Source: Opitutaceae bacterium
GTDB taxonomy: Bacteria > Verrucomicrobiota > Verrucomicrobiia > Opitutales > Opitutaceae
DNA length: 64,000 nucleotides
Assembly (NCBI GenBank): GCA_028280945.1
Contig: JANQKV010000033.1
Coordinates: 1-64,000, forward strand
Direction of reading: 5' to 3'
The notes under the pieces: model-generated
Told to the model about the DNA's origin: nothing
Databases searched by the model: none
Seen by the model: the letters and a program-made list of their open reading frames with translations, nothing else
Position numbers and translations under genes: made by a program
Part shown: positions 24,246 through 32,976 of the stretch, piece after piece
Layout of the letters: each line of letters opens with the position of its first letter
How positions within the stretch are numbered: position 1 is the stretch's first letter

Positions 24246-25367
24246 GTGCCTTCCCCTGCGGCCAGCTTGGCGCACCGCCCGCCCAAACGTGTGGTCATCA
24301 AACTCGGCACCGGCGTGCTCACGTCCGGGGTGGGGCAATTGGACACGGGCCGTATCGCCGCCGTGTGCCAACAGATCGCCGAGCTGCGCGCCCGCGGCAC
24401 GGAGGTGATCGTGGTCTCATCCGGAGCAGTTGGGCTGGGCATGGGACGGCTCGGCCTGAAACGCCGCCCCGCCCTCCTCGCTCAAAAACAAGCCTGTGCC
24501 GCGATTGGCCAGAGCCTGCTGGTGCAAACGTGGCAGCGCGGTTTGGAACCCCATGGCGGAACGGTCGCGCAGGTGCTGCTGACCCACGAAGACGTGCGGG
24601 CCCGCGCCCGCCACCTCGCCGTCAAAGCCAGCCTCGAGGCCCTCATCGGCTATGGCACGATTCCGATCATCAACGAGAATGACACGGTCAGCGCGGCGGA
24701 AATCGAGTTCGGCGACAACGACACGCTCTCGGCCATGGTCGCCAGCCTCGTGCACGCCGACTACTTGGTGATGCTTTCAACCGCTCCGGGCCTGATCGAC
24801 CTGGAAGGCTCGGGCGAAATCGTGCCGGTCGTCACGCGCATCACCCCCGAGATCGAAGCCCTGGCGGGTGGCACAACATCGGCCACGGCGGTGGGGGGAA
24901 TGGTTTCCAAAATCTCCGCCGCCCGCATCGCCACCAAGGCCGGCTGCGGGGTCTTCATCGCCAGCGGCGCTGAGGACGACATTATTCCCCGCATCTTCTC
25001 CGGGCATAATCCGGGCACCTTTTTCGCGCCCAGCGGCATTCCGGTGGCCGCCCGAAAACGCTGGATTGCCTTCTTTCAGCGACCCGAAGGCAAAATCGAC
25101 ATCAATGCCAAGGCGGTGCCGGCCCTGCGCGACCAAGGCAGTTCGCTGCTGGCTGTGGGCATCACCGGCGCGCGGGGACTCTTTAAAGCGGGTGACATCG
25201 TTGACATATGCGACCCCACCGGCGCCGTGGTTGCCCGCGGCAAGACCACTTTCGGCAGCGAGGACACCAACCGTATCATCGGATTAAATACACCGGCGCT
25301 TAAGCAACGATTCCCCCATCGCCGCCGCTTCGAAGTCGTGCACCGCAACGACCTGGTCTTGATCTGA
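24246..25367 (+). CDS. proB: Glutamate 5-kinase
   Basis: A 373-residue enzyme that phosphorylates glutamate in the first step of proline synthesis. The amino-acid kinase domain (R-V-V-I-K-L-G-T-G-V-L, V-S-S-G-A-V-G-L-G, I-N-E-N-D-T-V) is followed by a C-terminal PUA domain of about 90 residues. The chosen GTG at 24246 lies 16 bases after frr; a TTG at 24216 would overlap frr by 14 bases and add ten residues. proA is not next to it. Confidence 0.93.
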   Translation: MPSPAASLAHRPPKRVVIKLGTGVLTSGVGQLDTGRIAAVCQQIAELRARGTEVIVVSSGAVGLGMGRLGLKRRPALLAQKQACAAIGQSLLVQTWQRGLEPHGGTVAQVLLTHEDVRARARHLAVKASLEALIGYGTIPIINENDTVSAAEIEFGDNDTLSAMVASLVHADYLVMLSTAPGLIDLEGSGEIVPVVTRITPEIEALAGGTTSATAVGGMVSKISAARIATKAGCGVFIASGAEDDIIPRIFSGHNPGTFFAPSGIPVAARKRWIAFFQRPEGKIDINAKAVPALRDQGSSLLAVGITGARGLFKAGDIVDICDPTGAVVARGKTTFGSEDTNRIIGLNTPALKQRFPHRRRFEVVHRNDLVLI

Positions 25368-26744
25368 TCATTCGTCGGCCAGACCAAGGTCGCGGGCCAG
25401 CAGGGTTTTGACGTCTTCAGCCGCCCGCACCCCCTGCAGGTAGCCGGCAAGTTCGATTTCAAAACAAGGGGTGTCCAGCAGCGCCTGGCGGGTTGCCGGA
25501 GAGGGTGGACTGCCATCGCGGGTTTCGCGGCGCCATCGATAGCGTGCCTTGCGCGCCCGGAAATGCTCCGCGGGATGGGGTCTCTCGGGGTCCACTCCCG
25601 GGGCCCCGATCGCTCGCAGTCTCATGTAATGGGTTGTGCCCGCCCGCATCGATTCACCCAACTCCAGCGCCGCGATCTCATCGCCGCGGATTCGCCAGGA
25701 TTTCCAACCACGCAGGCCGCGCTTGCGCAACTCCATCTCGCTGTCGCCTATGCGCAGCTCGCTCCGATGCCACAGAATTCCGGGCACGATCGCGGCCATG
25801 AGCACCGCAAAAAACCCGAACGCCAATTGCAGGATAAGAAACGGAGCAAACCACGCCACCGCACCAAACACCCCCGCAAACACAATCAACACAATCGTGT
25901 GCTTGAAGGCGGACGGTTGATGAAACCGCCAAACCTCATCGCCGGCCACCACCTCACGCTGCACCCCTGCTTCGGCCAGAGCCGATTGCCGGCGCTGCTC
26001 CAAATCCTGCTGTTGTTTCGCCGACAGCTCCGATTCGATTTCCAAAGACTCGCCCCGATCGAAAACCGGAATCTCAAACCCCATGGCCAGCGGCTTCGAT
26101 TGGCCTCGCACGGGAACCACCACGTTCATCGACCAGCGGATGTAGTCGTTTCCGCGCGTGATATCGGATGGTTTGCCACCACCCCGTTCGACAATGAATG
26201 AGACCGGCAGCTTGCGCACCAATCCCATCCCGCCGACTTCCGCCGGCGCAAAGCGTTGATCATCCTCCCACAACACGGACTCCTGTCGCGAACGGTTTTT
26301 GCCGCTCCCCGAAAGCCGAATCCTCGAGCAGCGCAGGGTAAATTTCACTTCTCCGGTGATCCAGGCACCCTTGGGAATCTGCAGGTCACCGCCAACGCGA
26401 CCGCCCCAGGATCTGGGACAAGGTTCGAGCGCAAAACCGAGCGGACCAAACCGGAGATACTGGCGCAAGGACCCCAGTGCCACCCAGCCCAGGCCCAGGC
26501 CTACAATAGTGAACAGGAGCACGACCAGGATCACGTGGTTGCCCTTGGCCAGTTCCTCTGGGATGGACCATACTCCCGGTAGACTCAGGCCTACAAAAAT
26601 GATCGCCATTACTCCCAGCATGGCCGCCTGAGCCCGACCCGACCCCCGCACCACTCCCTCTGCCCAATCCGGTCGCCAAAGCCAGGGCTCATCGGGATGT
26701 TCCTCCCGCAAGCGCTTCAGCTGCGATCGATTGAGCCGGGCCAT
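25368..26744 (-). CDS. Integral membrane protein of unknown function
   Basis: A 458-residue protein with about four hydrophobic membrane segments: two in the first third (M-A-I-I-F-V-G-L-S-L-P-G, then V-I-L-V-V-L-L-F-T-I-V-G) and two beyond the middle (T-I-V-L-I-V-F-A-G-V-F-G-A, then F-L-I-L-Q-L-A-F-G-F-F-A-V). A conserved-looking H-P-D-E-P-W-L-W-R-P-D-W start occurs in other bacterial membrane proteins, some annotated with DUF3592, but I cannot give a function. The start at 26744 places that motif at residue 16; an upstream ATG at 26870 adds an unrelated stretch. It is convergent with proB, directly after its stop. Confidence 0.6.
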   Translation of the reverse strand: MARLNRSQLKRLREEHPDEPWLWRPDWAEGVVRGSGRAQAAMLGVMAIIFVGLSLPGVWSIPEELAKGNHVILVVLLFTIVGLGLGWVALGSLRQYLRFGPLGFALEPCPRSWGGRVGGDLQIPKGAWITGEVKFTLRCSRIRLSGSGKNRSRQESVLWEDDQRFAPAEVGGMGLVRKLPVSFIVERGGGKPSDITRGNDYIRWSMNVVVPVRGQSKPLAMGFEIPVFDRGESLEIESELSAKQQQDLEQRRQSALAEAGVQREVVAGDEVWRFHQPSAFKHTIVLIVFAGVFGAVAWFAPFLILQLAFGFFAVLMAAIVPGILWHRSELRIGDSEMELRKRGLRGWKSWRIRGDEIAALELGESMRAGTTHYMRLRAIGAPGVDPERPHPAEHFRARKARYRWRRETRDGSPPSPATRQALLDTPCFEIELAGYLQGVRAAEDVKTLLARDLGLADE

Positions 26745-26896
26745 GCCAGTAACTTGCGATCGCGCCCCAGCTTGAGCAAACGCCAAACTCGCAAGTCGCG
26801 CACAGCTCCCGGCAAGCTCTGCGCAGACCCCGGGACACGCACCCGCTAGGCTGCTCACTTGATCGGTCAATCTGCCCTGACCTGCACCGCTCGATC

Positions 26897-27676
26897 ATGA
26901 AACCCCACCTCTATTTATCTCTGATGCCCGAGGCATTGGTTGCGTCTCACCTCGGCCCCCGGAAGTTCGGAAGCTACCTTGCCACGGGCTCCCGCAAACG
27001 CGCCCGCGGGCAGGCAATTTTCTTCAGCTTGTCAGGCGATTACGCCGAAGCGTGCCTGCAGAAGTTCGGTGTCGATCCGGGACTGGAACGCAACGATTCC
27101 GGCAACCCGCGTCGGTCCGCCTACCTTTCCATTTATCGGGTGTTGGAGGAAACCCCGCTCGAAGCCATCGAGGCCCTGCACCTGGTGACCGATGCCGGCC
27201 GGGTCCTGGAGTTGAAACCCGCCGAATACGCCGCCGAAACCGGTCCCCGTTTTCATCTCTATCAGGAGTTTGCGCCCGTTACTCCCAGGGTGGTCAGCAC
27301 CCTTGATCCCCTGTCCTTTGCCCACGCCATCACCGCACCCGAAAGCCGGGTGTGTCTGCCAACGCTGTTCTTCGCCGAGATGGAATTGGGGCATTTGGCG
27401 GATGACCCCGAAGCCGAGAATATCGAGGCATTGCCTTACCCCAACCTGGAGCATCTGCGTGATTGCATGCGCGAGCTGCGCCTCAAGCCGGGCAAATCGA
27501 CCAAAACCGTGATCCGCTATCTGCAACAGGACGTGCTGTTCCGTACTTTGCATGGCGGTTTCTACATCGCGAAGGCCGGGGGAGCTTTTCGGTTCTTTCC
27601 CTTCCCCAGTCAAAAGGCGCTGGAGACCGAACACTTCGCCTGGTGGCGATCGGCATTGTCCTCGTTTGGTGCCTAG
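26897..27676 (+). CDS. Conserved hypothetical protein, about 260 residues
   Basis: A 259-residue soluble protein with no signal peptide and no membrane segment. The N-terminus reads like a conserved family (M-K-P-H-L-Y-L-S-L-M-P-E-A-L, then G-S-Y-L-A-T-G-S-R-K-R-A-R-G-Q-A-I-F-F) that I have seen annotated only as hypothetical. No catalytic motif is apparent. The codon usage and third-base GC bias look native. It stands alone between an oppositely oriented membrane-protein gene and a minus-strand hydrolase gene, so context gives no clue. Confidence 0.65.
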   Translation: MKPHLYLSLMPEALVASHLGPRKFGSYLATGSRKRARGQAIFFSLSGDYAEACLQKFGVDPGLERNDSGNPRRSAYLSIYRVLEETPLEAIEALHLVTDAGRVLELKPAEYAAETGPRFHLYQEFAPVTPRVVSTLDPLSFAHAITAPESRVCLPTLFFAEMELGHLADDPEAENIEALPYPNLEHLRDCMRELRLKPGKSTKTVIRYLQQDVLFRTLHGGFYIAKAGGAFRFFPFPSQKALETEHFAWWRSALSSFGA

Positions 27677-27712
27677 TCCGGGTAAACCAGATTCATGTGG
27701 CACGGCCTGCGC

Positions 27713-29962
27713 CTAGCGCTCGAGCAGGTAATATACGGTATCGGGACGGAGCGTAATCCGGCGGACTTCTTCTGACCTCTCTCCAATCGGCACGCCCGCC
27801 AAATCAAGTGGAGTGATCCGGACCGGTTTGCCCTTTAATTGGATTTCGCCCGCCAGGGGCCGAATCTCCCAGGGGTCCGTGCCCACTGATCGGATACGCT
27901 GCAACCGGGAAGGATGATTTGGCACGGGTTCGGCAACAAACCCGTGGTTGCGCTCCTCGCTCATCACTTGCAGCAGCATGCGCTTGGCGGTGGACAAGGG
28001 AGCTCCGTCCAATGCCACCACCACAAAACTCGCGACATCCAAACCTGTCGCGAACAAAAAGTCCGTCGTCGCAATCGGCGCAGCGGGCGAACGGGTCATG
28101 ACCACTCCCTGGGCCTGGGGAGCGTCGAAACGGAAGACCGCCCGCTTCCAATCCAAATGAAGCTCGTGAGTGGCGCTTGCCACTTGTTGTGCTTCGCGAT
28201 CAATGAATGGGGAAACGTCTTCCTGCACCGTCATTGATCCAGGCTGATCAATGGCGATGCTCATGGGGGCAACGAACAACCGCAGCGGTTCAAAAGCCTG
28301 CTCTACATCCTCAGCGGTTTGCCCTTCCTCGATGTTTGCCGCCCTCAGGTTATCAATTCCTCCTTTGGGCGCGTAAGGCATGCCCGTCATCCGCAGCGGC
28401 TCCTCCAGTTGCAAAGCCACCCGGGTTGCAGGTTCGGCTTCGGCCACCAGTCCCAGGCGATAGATCATCGCCGCCGCCGGAGATTGTCCCATCATGGCCG
28501 GGGTCTGCCAGGTCCACGGCTGCATGTGAAACTGAGGTTTCGTCAACCATCGTTCACCCGAGCCGTCATTCACGAAATGCACGATGGCATCGAGACCGTG
28601 CATCGCCCCGTAAGTCGCATACAACGGAACCGCCTCCGTGCGAAACCGGTTGGGGCGCAGCCAGGAGGTTTCCGAAACCATGGTGGGTTTGCCGTTCCAA
28701 GTGGGTTTGGTGAACGGGATTTCGTAATCCCGACCTGGCTCCGCCAAGTCCTTCGGATCCAGCCGCAGCAGACTGCGATCGCTGTAAAGATGTTCATCAC
28801 GCAGCGCCCAGGCCGAATCCGGCCCTGAGTGATGGCCGTTGTAGTAAGCGTGGTGATGATCAACAAAATCGCCGACCATGTAGGTCATCCGCTCCAATGC
28901 GTCGAATTTCTGATCATCTGTCGTGATCCAGTTGCCCGCCGTGATCAGGCCCTCAAACCCCAGCGACCGCAGATGCGCGGCCTTGGCGTCGTAGGTCTGC
29001 TTCTGCGTTTCGAAAAAGAACCGAATCTGGTCAAAATCCCGAACCGATCCGCGGGTCTTCATGTCCCAATGGCCCACGATGCCCAACCGCCCTTCTTCCC
29101 AGGCATCCCGGTCGTGAGCGGGCGAGTCCTGCCATACCCTCCGGGCCTTCTCCAAGGACCCGTAACGATCCGACAACCAGTTCCCAAACTTCCACTCCAA
29201 CAGGGTCATCTGCGGCAGCGGGATCTGTTCGTAGCCAAGCGTCCAAAAGAACAGTGAATCTTCGTTGATCAGTTCGGCTCCCATCACGGCAGGGTCCTCA
29301 AGCAAAGAAACCCCGGTGTGTGGATTGGAGGGAAGCAACAGTGCCTCCCACCACGTGCGGTAGATGGCCTGAAACTTCGGGTTAAAAAAGATGGTGCCGA
29401 AAACCCGTTCCTCACCGGTGTAGCCGGGGAAGTCGGGGTCATCCGGACCAAAGCGCACCCAGTAGGGAAAATAGATCGAAAGGTGCGTGTAGATGCCCTG
29501 CTCCCGCATCGCCGCGACTGCCCGCCAAATACCCTCGACCCGATACTGGCTGACCTCGTGATTGGGCCGATCCCGGTCCGCCTCCGGGCGACTCCACTGC
29601 TCACCGTGATTGAGTCCACCGTGTAATCGAACCTGGTTGAATCCATACTTGGCCAGCAACCGCGCCAAGTGGCGCCATTGTTCCATCGACCAGTCGGGAT
29701 GTGGACCGATGTTGATCGACCAAAACCGCACCCGTTCGCCCGTGACCCCATGGGTAAAATTCGGACCGTCCGCCATGATCCGGCCCTTCTCGCCTGCTAA
29801 AATTTCGTTGAGGTGGCGAAGGTCGATGACCGAGTCGGTCGAAAAATCATCGCGGGGTGGGTCGAATGGAATCCACGCTTCCTGTGCCTGTGACCAGGGA
29901 ACGGTTCCCAATATCCCCGCGACCAGCCAACGCCGCGCCCACGTCGTCAATTCAGGGTTCAT
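27713..29962 (-). CDS. Secreted clan GH-A-like glycoside hydrolase
   Basis: A 749-residue secreted protein. The signal peptide (R-R-W-L-V-A-G-I-L-G-T-V-P-W-S-Q-A-Q) is followed by a TIM-barrel start (F-W-S-I-N-I-G, then the G-F-N-Q-V-R-L-H strand). Candidate catalytic residues are the glutamate of E-L-I-N-E-D-S-L (acid/base, in the N-E pair typical of clan GH-A) and of M-V-S-E-T-S-W (nucleophile). The C-terminal half beyond about residue 500 is beta-rich. The exact GH family is not assigned; GH5-type enzymes are relatives. An upstream ATG at 29977 adds five residues only. Confidence 0.7.
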   Translation of the reverse strand: MNPELTTWARRWLVAGILGTVPWSQAQEAWIPFDPPRDDFSTDSVIDLRHLNEILAGEKGRIMADGPNFTHGVTGERVRFWSINIGPHPDWSMEQWRHLARLLAKYGFNQVRLHGGLNHGEQWSRPEADRDRPNHEVSQYRVEGIWRAVAAMREQGIYTHLSIYFPYWVRFGPDDPDFPGYTGEERVFGTIFFNPKFQAIYRTWWEALLLPSNPHTGVSLLEDPAVMGAELINEDSLFFWTLGYEQIPLPQMTLLEWKFGNWLSDRYGSLEKARRVWQDSPAHDRDAWEEGRLGIVGHWDMKTRGSVRDFDQIRFFFETQKQTYDAKAAHLRSLGFEGLITAGNWITTDDQKFDALERMTYMVGDFVDHHHAYYNGHHSGPDSAWALRDEHLYSDRSLLRLDPKDLAEPGRDYEIPFTKPTWNGKPTMVSETSWLRPNRFRTEAVPLYATYGAMHGLDAIVHFVNDGSGERWLTKPQFHMQPWTWQTPAMMGQSPAAAMIYRLGLVAEAEPATRVALQLEEPLRMTGMPYAPKGGIDNLRAANIEEGQTAEDVEQAFEPLRLFVAPMSIAIDQPGSMTVQEDVSPFIDREAQQVASATHELHLDWKRAVFRFDAPQAQGVVMTRSPAAPIATTDFLFATGLDVASFVVVALDGAPLSTAKRMLLQVMSEERNHGFVAEPVPNHPSRLQRIRSVGTDPWEIRPLAGEIQLKGKPVRITPLDLAGVPIGERSEEVRRITLRPDTVYYLLER

Positions 29963-30030
29963 TCCCTCGTTCAACACCGTGAACGGCTCGCGGGCAAGCG
30001 ACCCGACCCCTGCCTTCCGCCAACGTTAAG

Positions 30031-30072
30031 CCCGGGATGCCCTCGATTCATCCGATTCCAAGGCATCCCGGG
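30031..30072. other. Long inverted repeat between clan-A hydrolase and glutaredoxin-like genes
   Basis: CCCGGGATGCC at 30031-30041 is a perfect inverse of 30062-30072, with a 20-base loop. It begins 15 bases past the stop of the glutaredoxin-like gene at 30088 when read on the minus strand, so it could end that transcript, although no T-tract follows. It also lies 69 bases upstream of the hydrolase start at 29962. Confidence 0.45.
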
Positions 30073-30087
30073 ATCTGCCACGCCGGC

Positions 30088-30327
30088 TCAACCCTTCAAC
30101 GCCGCAACATCGGCACCGAAGTTAAGGTGCACCATTTGGCCTCCGGTCAGCATCGCCGGCACGGATTTGAGTCCGGCCGCTTCTGCTTCCGGCAGGCGCT
30201 CGCTCGACTCTCCCAAATGAACGATTTCGAGATCGAAACGATCGCGGTCCACGATCGCCTCAACAGCGTTTTGCGCGTCCACACAAACCGGGCAGCCGGC
30301 GTGGTAAAAGGTGACTTTGTCTTTCAT
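30088..30327 (-). CDS. Small glutaredoxin/thioredoxin-fold protein
   Basis: A 79-residue protein of glutaredoxin/thioredoxin size. The N-terminal strand ends in a C-x-x-C active site (G-C-P-V-C, residues 11-15), and a S-V-P-A-M-L segment supplies the usual cis-proline loop. It could reduce disulfides or act in metal or arsenic handling; specificity is not clear. Start at 30327 rather than 30438, because the extra upstream residues lack the fold. It is divergent from an HxlR-type regulator gene 137 bases away, a common arrangement for a regulator and its target. Confidence 0.7.
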   Translation of the reverse strand: MKDKVTFYHAGCPVCVDAQNAVEAIVDRDRFDLEIVHLGESSERLPEAEAAGLKSVPAMLTGGQMVHLNFGADVAALKG

Positions 30328-30434
30328 GATTTGGTTTTCTTTTTGGGTTTGGATTTCAGAGAAATGCCGTCGATGACGACGGTTGCAGTATGCCCGATGC
30401 GCCCATTCTCCACAACCGGGCACAATCTGGTCCC

Positions 30435-30449
30435 CCACTTTCCAAGTGG
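30435..30449. promoter_or_regulatory. Inverted repeat, candidate HxlR-type operator
   Basis: CCACTT-TCC-AAGTGG forms 6-bp arms in the gap between the divergent glutaredoxin-like and HxlR genes, 15 bases before the regulator's GTG start. Arms of this length with a short spacer suit a dimeric winged-helix repressor. Random occurrence cannot be excluded. Confidence 0.4.
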
Positions 30450-30464
30450 TGCTATTTACTTATC

Positions 30465-30788
30465 GTGAAAGATTTAAAATATTCCTCCTCTCCCCTGACC
30501 TCCGCCGACATGGTGGAGAATGTCATCAAATGCAAATGGTCGCTGACCGTGTTCCGTTTGGTGCGCGAAGGCACCAATCGGCCCGGGGCGATGGAGCGGG
30601 CGGTGCCGGGCCTGACCACCAAGGTGCTCAACGAACGCCTCCGCAAGTTTGTGCGCTTCGGCGTTTTTGCTCGGACGGAATTTCCGGAGATACCGCCTCG
30701 GGTGGAATACCACCTCACCCCATTTGGCGAAAAGTTTGGTGGCGTGTTGGATGCCGTCGACGCGTTGCAGCGGGAACTTACCGACTAG
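30465..30788 (+). CDS. HxlR-family winged-helix transcriptional regulator
   Basis: A 107-residue DNA-binding protein of the HxlR/MarR-like group. The helix-turn-helix region shows the family pattern: C-K-W near residue 24, then L-T-T-K-V-L-N-E-R-L-R-K-F and E-I-P-P-R-V-E-Y-H-L-T-P-F-G. The cysteine is in the K-C-K-W position where many relatives have glycine; redox sensing is possible but not shown. A GTG at 30465 (V-K-D-L-K-Y) is chosen as start; an ATG at 30390 would add 25 residues. It is divergent from the glutaredoxin-like gene and its stop overlaps the stop of the SDR gene by four bases. Confidence 0.8.
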   Translation: MKDLKYSSSPLTSADMVENVIKCKWSLTVFRLVREGTNRPGAMERAVPGLTTKVLNERLRKFVRFGVFARTEFPEIPPRVEYHLTPFGEKFGGVLDAVDALQRELTD

Positions 30789-31522
30789 TCATGCATCCAA
30801 CCGCGATCGACCGTCAGGCACTGGCCGGTTACATCTCCACTTTCATCCGAGGCGAAGAACGCCACCGTTGGCTCCACCGTCTCCGGGGTCAGTCGACCAG
30901 GTAGACACTGGCGGGCTTCGATGCCTGCAAGATTCCGATCGTCGGCATCGCGAAGCCGCATCTCGCCCTCGGTTTGAACCGCGCCATAGTGCAGGCAATT
31001 GACGCGGACACCATAGCGGCCCAAATCACGGGCCATTCCTCGGGTCAACCCGACGATTCCGCCCTTGGTGGATTGATAGTGGGCCAGTTCCGGAGGTCCC
31101 CATCGAAGCGTGATGCTGCCCGTGTTGATGACAACTCCACTGCCCTGTTTTTTCATGTGCGGAATCACCGCCAGGCAGCACCGCCACGTTCCGTCAAGAT
31201 TCACGTCGCGCATGGCCGCCCAATCGGCGAAACTCATCTCATCGATGGCCTGACGGGGATACGTGCCCGCGTTGTTTACGAGAACGTCGATGCGGCCGAA
31301 TTTCGCCACCACTTGAGCGACCGCGGCATCAATCTGGGCCTGCTGTGTCACGTCCATCTGCAGAGCCAATGCCGGAGCAATCCGCTCGGCCGAAGAATCG
31401 GCGTCGAGCAGGCCGGCGGCCACCCGGGCTCCCCGCTTGGCGAACCCCTTCACCAGGCCGAACCCGATGCCCTCATCGGCGCCCGTGATCAGGCAGACTT
31501 TGTCAGTTAGGTCGATTGCCAT
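30785..31522 (-). CDS. Short-chain dehydrogenase/reductase
   Basis: A 245-residue cytoplasmic NAD(P)-dependent SDR oxidoreductase. The cofactor loop reads T-G-A-D-E-G-I-G near residue 14, N-N-A-G lies near 89, and the catalytic S-Y-K set is the serine of N-T-G-S-I-T and Y-Q-S-T-K near residues 152-156. It is the last of three overlapping genes after a mannonate dehydratase and an M81 protein, so it may act on a uronate-derived keto acid such as fructuronate. That is inference from context; the SDR fold itself is clear. Confidence 0.85.
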   Translation of the reverse strand: MAIDLTDKVCLITGADEGIGFGLVKGFAKRGARVAAGLLDADSSAERIAPALALQMDVTQQAQIDAAVAQVVAKFGRIDVLVNNAGTYPRQAIDEMSFADWAAMRDVNLDGTWRCCLAVIPHMKKQGSGVVINTGSITLRWGPPELAHYQSTKGGIVGLTRGMARDLGRYGVRVNCLHYGAVQTEGEMRLRDADDRNLAGIEARQCLPGRLTPETVEPTVAFFASDESGDVTGQCLTVDRGWMHD

Positions 31523-32976
31523 AGGGAAATGGGGTTGAGTGGCGTTTGATCCAAGGGGAACAGCCCATGCCGCGCCGCCTCAAAAGGCAAACCTGAGAAA
31601 TCCAGCGAGGTTGCTCCCGCTCCGTCGAAACAGAGTCCGCGTTCTGGTGCAGCATCATATCCCGGTTGCCAGCTCAGCAGGCTCTTCACGTGCACAGCCA
31701 AGGCTGATTCCGGATCCAGCCCGACGGCTTCATAAAAAGCCGGGTCGGAGCAAAGGCATCCCTGCTCGGTCAGCACAATGCGCAATTGCCCGGCGGCCAC
31801 AACCAGCGCTCGGCCACATGAGATTTCCTGTCCGGTATAAGCCCGGCCTCGGGGGCGGAATCGACACTCACCGACAAAGTTCACCTCGCCCTCAACCGGA
31901 AAACGGTGGTCGCCCAGATGAAAGCGTGTTTGCCCGGCGAAACCCTGGGCGACTGCTCCCGGATCCACCACCCAGAGCAAAATAGTTCCCTCCAGGCTTC
32001 CGCGATCAGGCCACAATCGGACAATTGCCTCTGCACTCGAACCCGGGCTCCCTCCGGATGTGGCATCGGCGGTGTCGACCAGAATCCAAGGTGCCGCCGC
32101 ACGCGAAGCCAGCTTGGCGCGAATCTCATCCCACATCCGCAAACCGGTGGTCCAGCGATCCCGCTGGGCATACCAAGTCTGCGCCAGTCGCCGGGCCGCC
32201 TGCCGCCCAGCTTCCTCGTCGGAGGCCGTCACCACCACGCTTGGTCCCAAGTCCTCCACGTCCAACCATGGTTGCACCGGAAACAGGCTGACATCCAGGA
32301 TGCCTGCCACGACTTCCTCCTGCCGGGCCGCCGCCAACATCTCAGCAAATGGCCCTTCCCGATGGTTGGTTGAGGTAGGTGGGATCAAAGCCGCCATCTT
32401 GGCCAGCGAACGACTGGTCCCCGCCGGTGCATCCAACAACAGTCGCGCAGCCCGCTCACCCGTTTGCGCAAAATCTTCATGGGGCGCCGTGCGGTAGGCG
32501 GTAACGATATCGGCATGCACCAGCATGTGCGGGGTCACGTTGGCGTGGAGATCAAGCGAGAGGACGATCTTGCCGGTGAAACCGAGCTCCTCCCGCACCA
32601 TCGCCAAGAGCGCACCTTCAACATCATCCATCCCCTCCGCACACACCGCCCCGTGAAGATGCAGGATCAAGGCATCGAGCGGAAATGCCGCCCGCAGTCC
32701 CGCTGTCCAGGTCTTTCTCACTTCCGCCCAGCAGGCCGTCGAAAGCCGTCCTCCCGGCGTGCCGCAGACCGCCACCCATACCGGAACCGCCTCGCTTCCC
32801 GCCGCCTCGAGCACACACAGGCTTCCGCTCATCTGCGTTTCCGCTTGACCACTCCACTGCCGGATATCTTCGGCATCAGTCAACCACGTGCCTTGGTTGG
32901 TGAAGCATTCCAACTCAGCCGGCACCGGGTTGAAAGTGTTGCTCTCGTAAATGAATTGGGCGAGCCCCACCCTCAT
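31507..32976 (-). CDS. M81 (MlrC-like) metallopeptidase family protein
   Basis: A 489-residue protein of the M81/MlrC family, named for the microcystin-degrading MlrC but mostly of unknown substrate. Hallmarks are the N-terminal Q-F-I-Y-E-S-N-T-F-N-P, L-I-L-H-L-H-G-A-V, and S-L-D-L-H-A-N-V-T-P stretches, which supply metal-binding histidines and aspartate. It has no signal peptide. Its start overlaps the stop of the mannonate dehydratase gene by four bases and its end overlaps the SDR start by 16, so the three are one operon. Role in the pathway is unclear. Confidence 0.85.
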   Translation of the reverse strand: MRVGLAQFIYESNTFNPVPAELECFTNQGTWLTDAEDIRQWSGQAETQMSGSLCVLEAAGSEAVPVWVAVCGTPGGRLSTACWAEVRKTWTAGLRAAFPLDALILHLHGAVCAEGMDDVEGALLAMVREELGFTGKIVLSLDLHANVTPHMLVHADIVTAYRTAPHEDFAQTGERAARLLLDAPAGTSRSLAKMAALIPPTSTNHREGPFAEMLAAARQEEVVAGILDVSLFPVQPWLDVEDLGPSVVVTASDEEAGRQAARRLAQTWYAQRDRWTTGLRMWDEIRAKLASRAAAPWILVDTADATSGGSPGSSAEAIVRLWPDRGSLEGTILLWVVDPGAVAQGFAGQTRFHLGDHRFPVEGEVNFVGECRFRPRGRAYTGQEISCGRALVVAAGQLRIVLTEQGCLCSDPAFYEAVGLDPESALAVHVKSLLSWQPGYDAAPERGLCFDGAGATSLDFSGLPFEAARHGLFPLDQTPLNPISLWQST

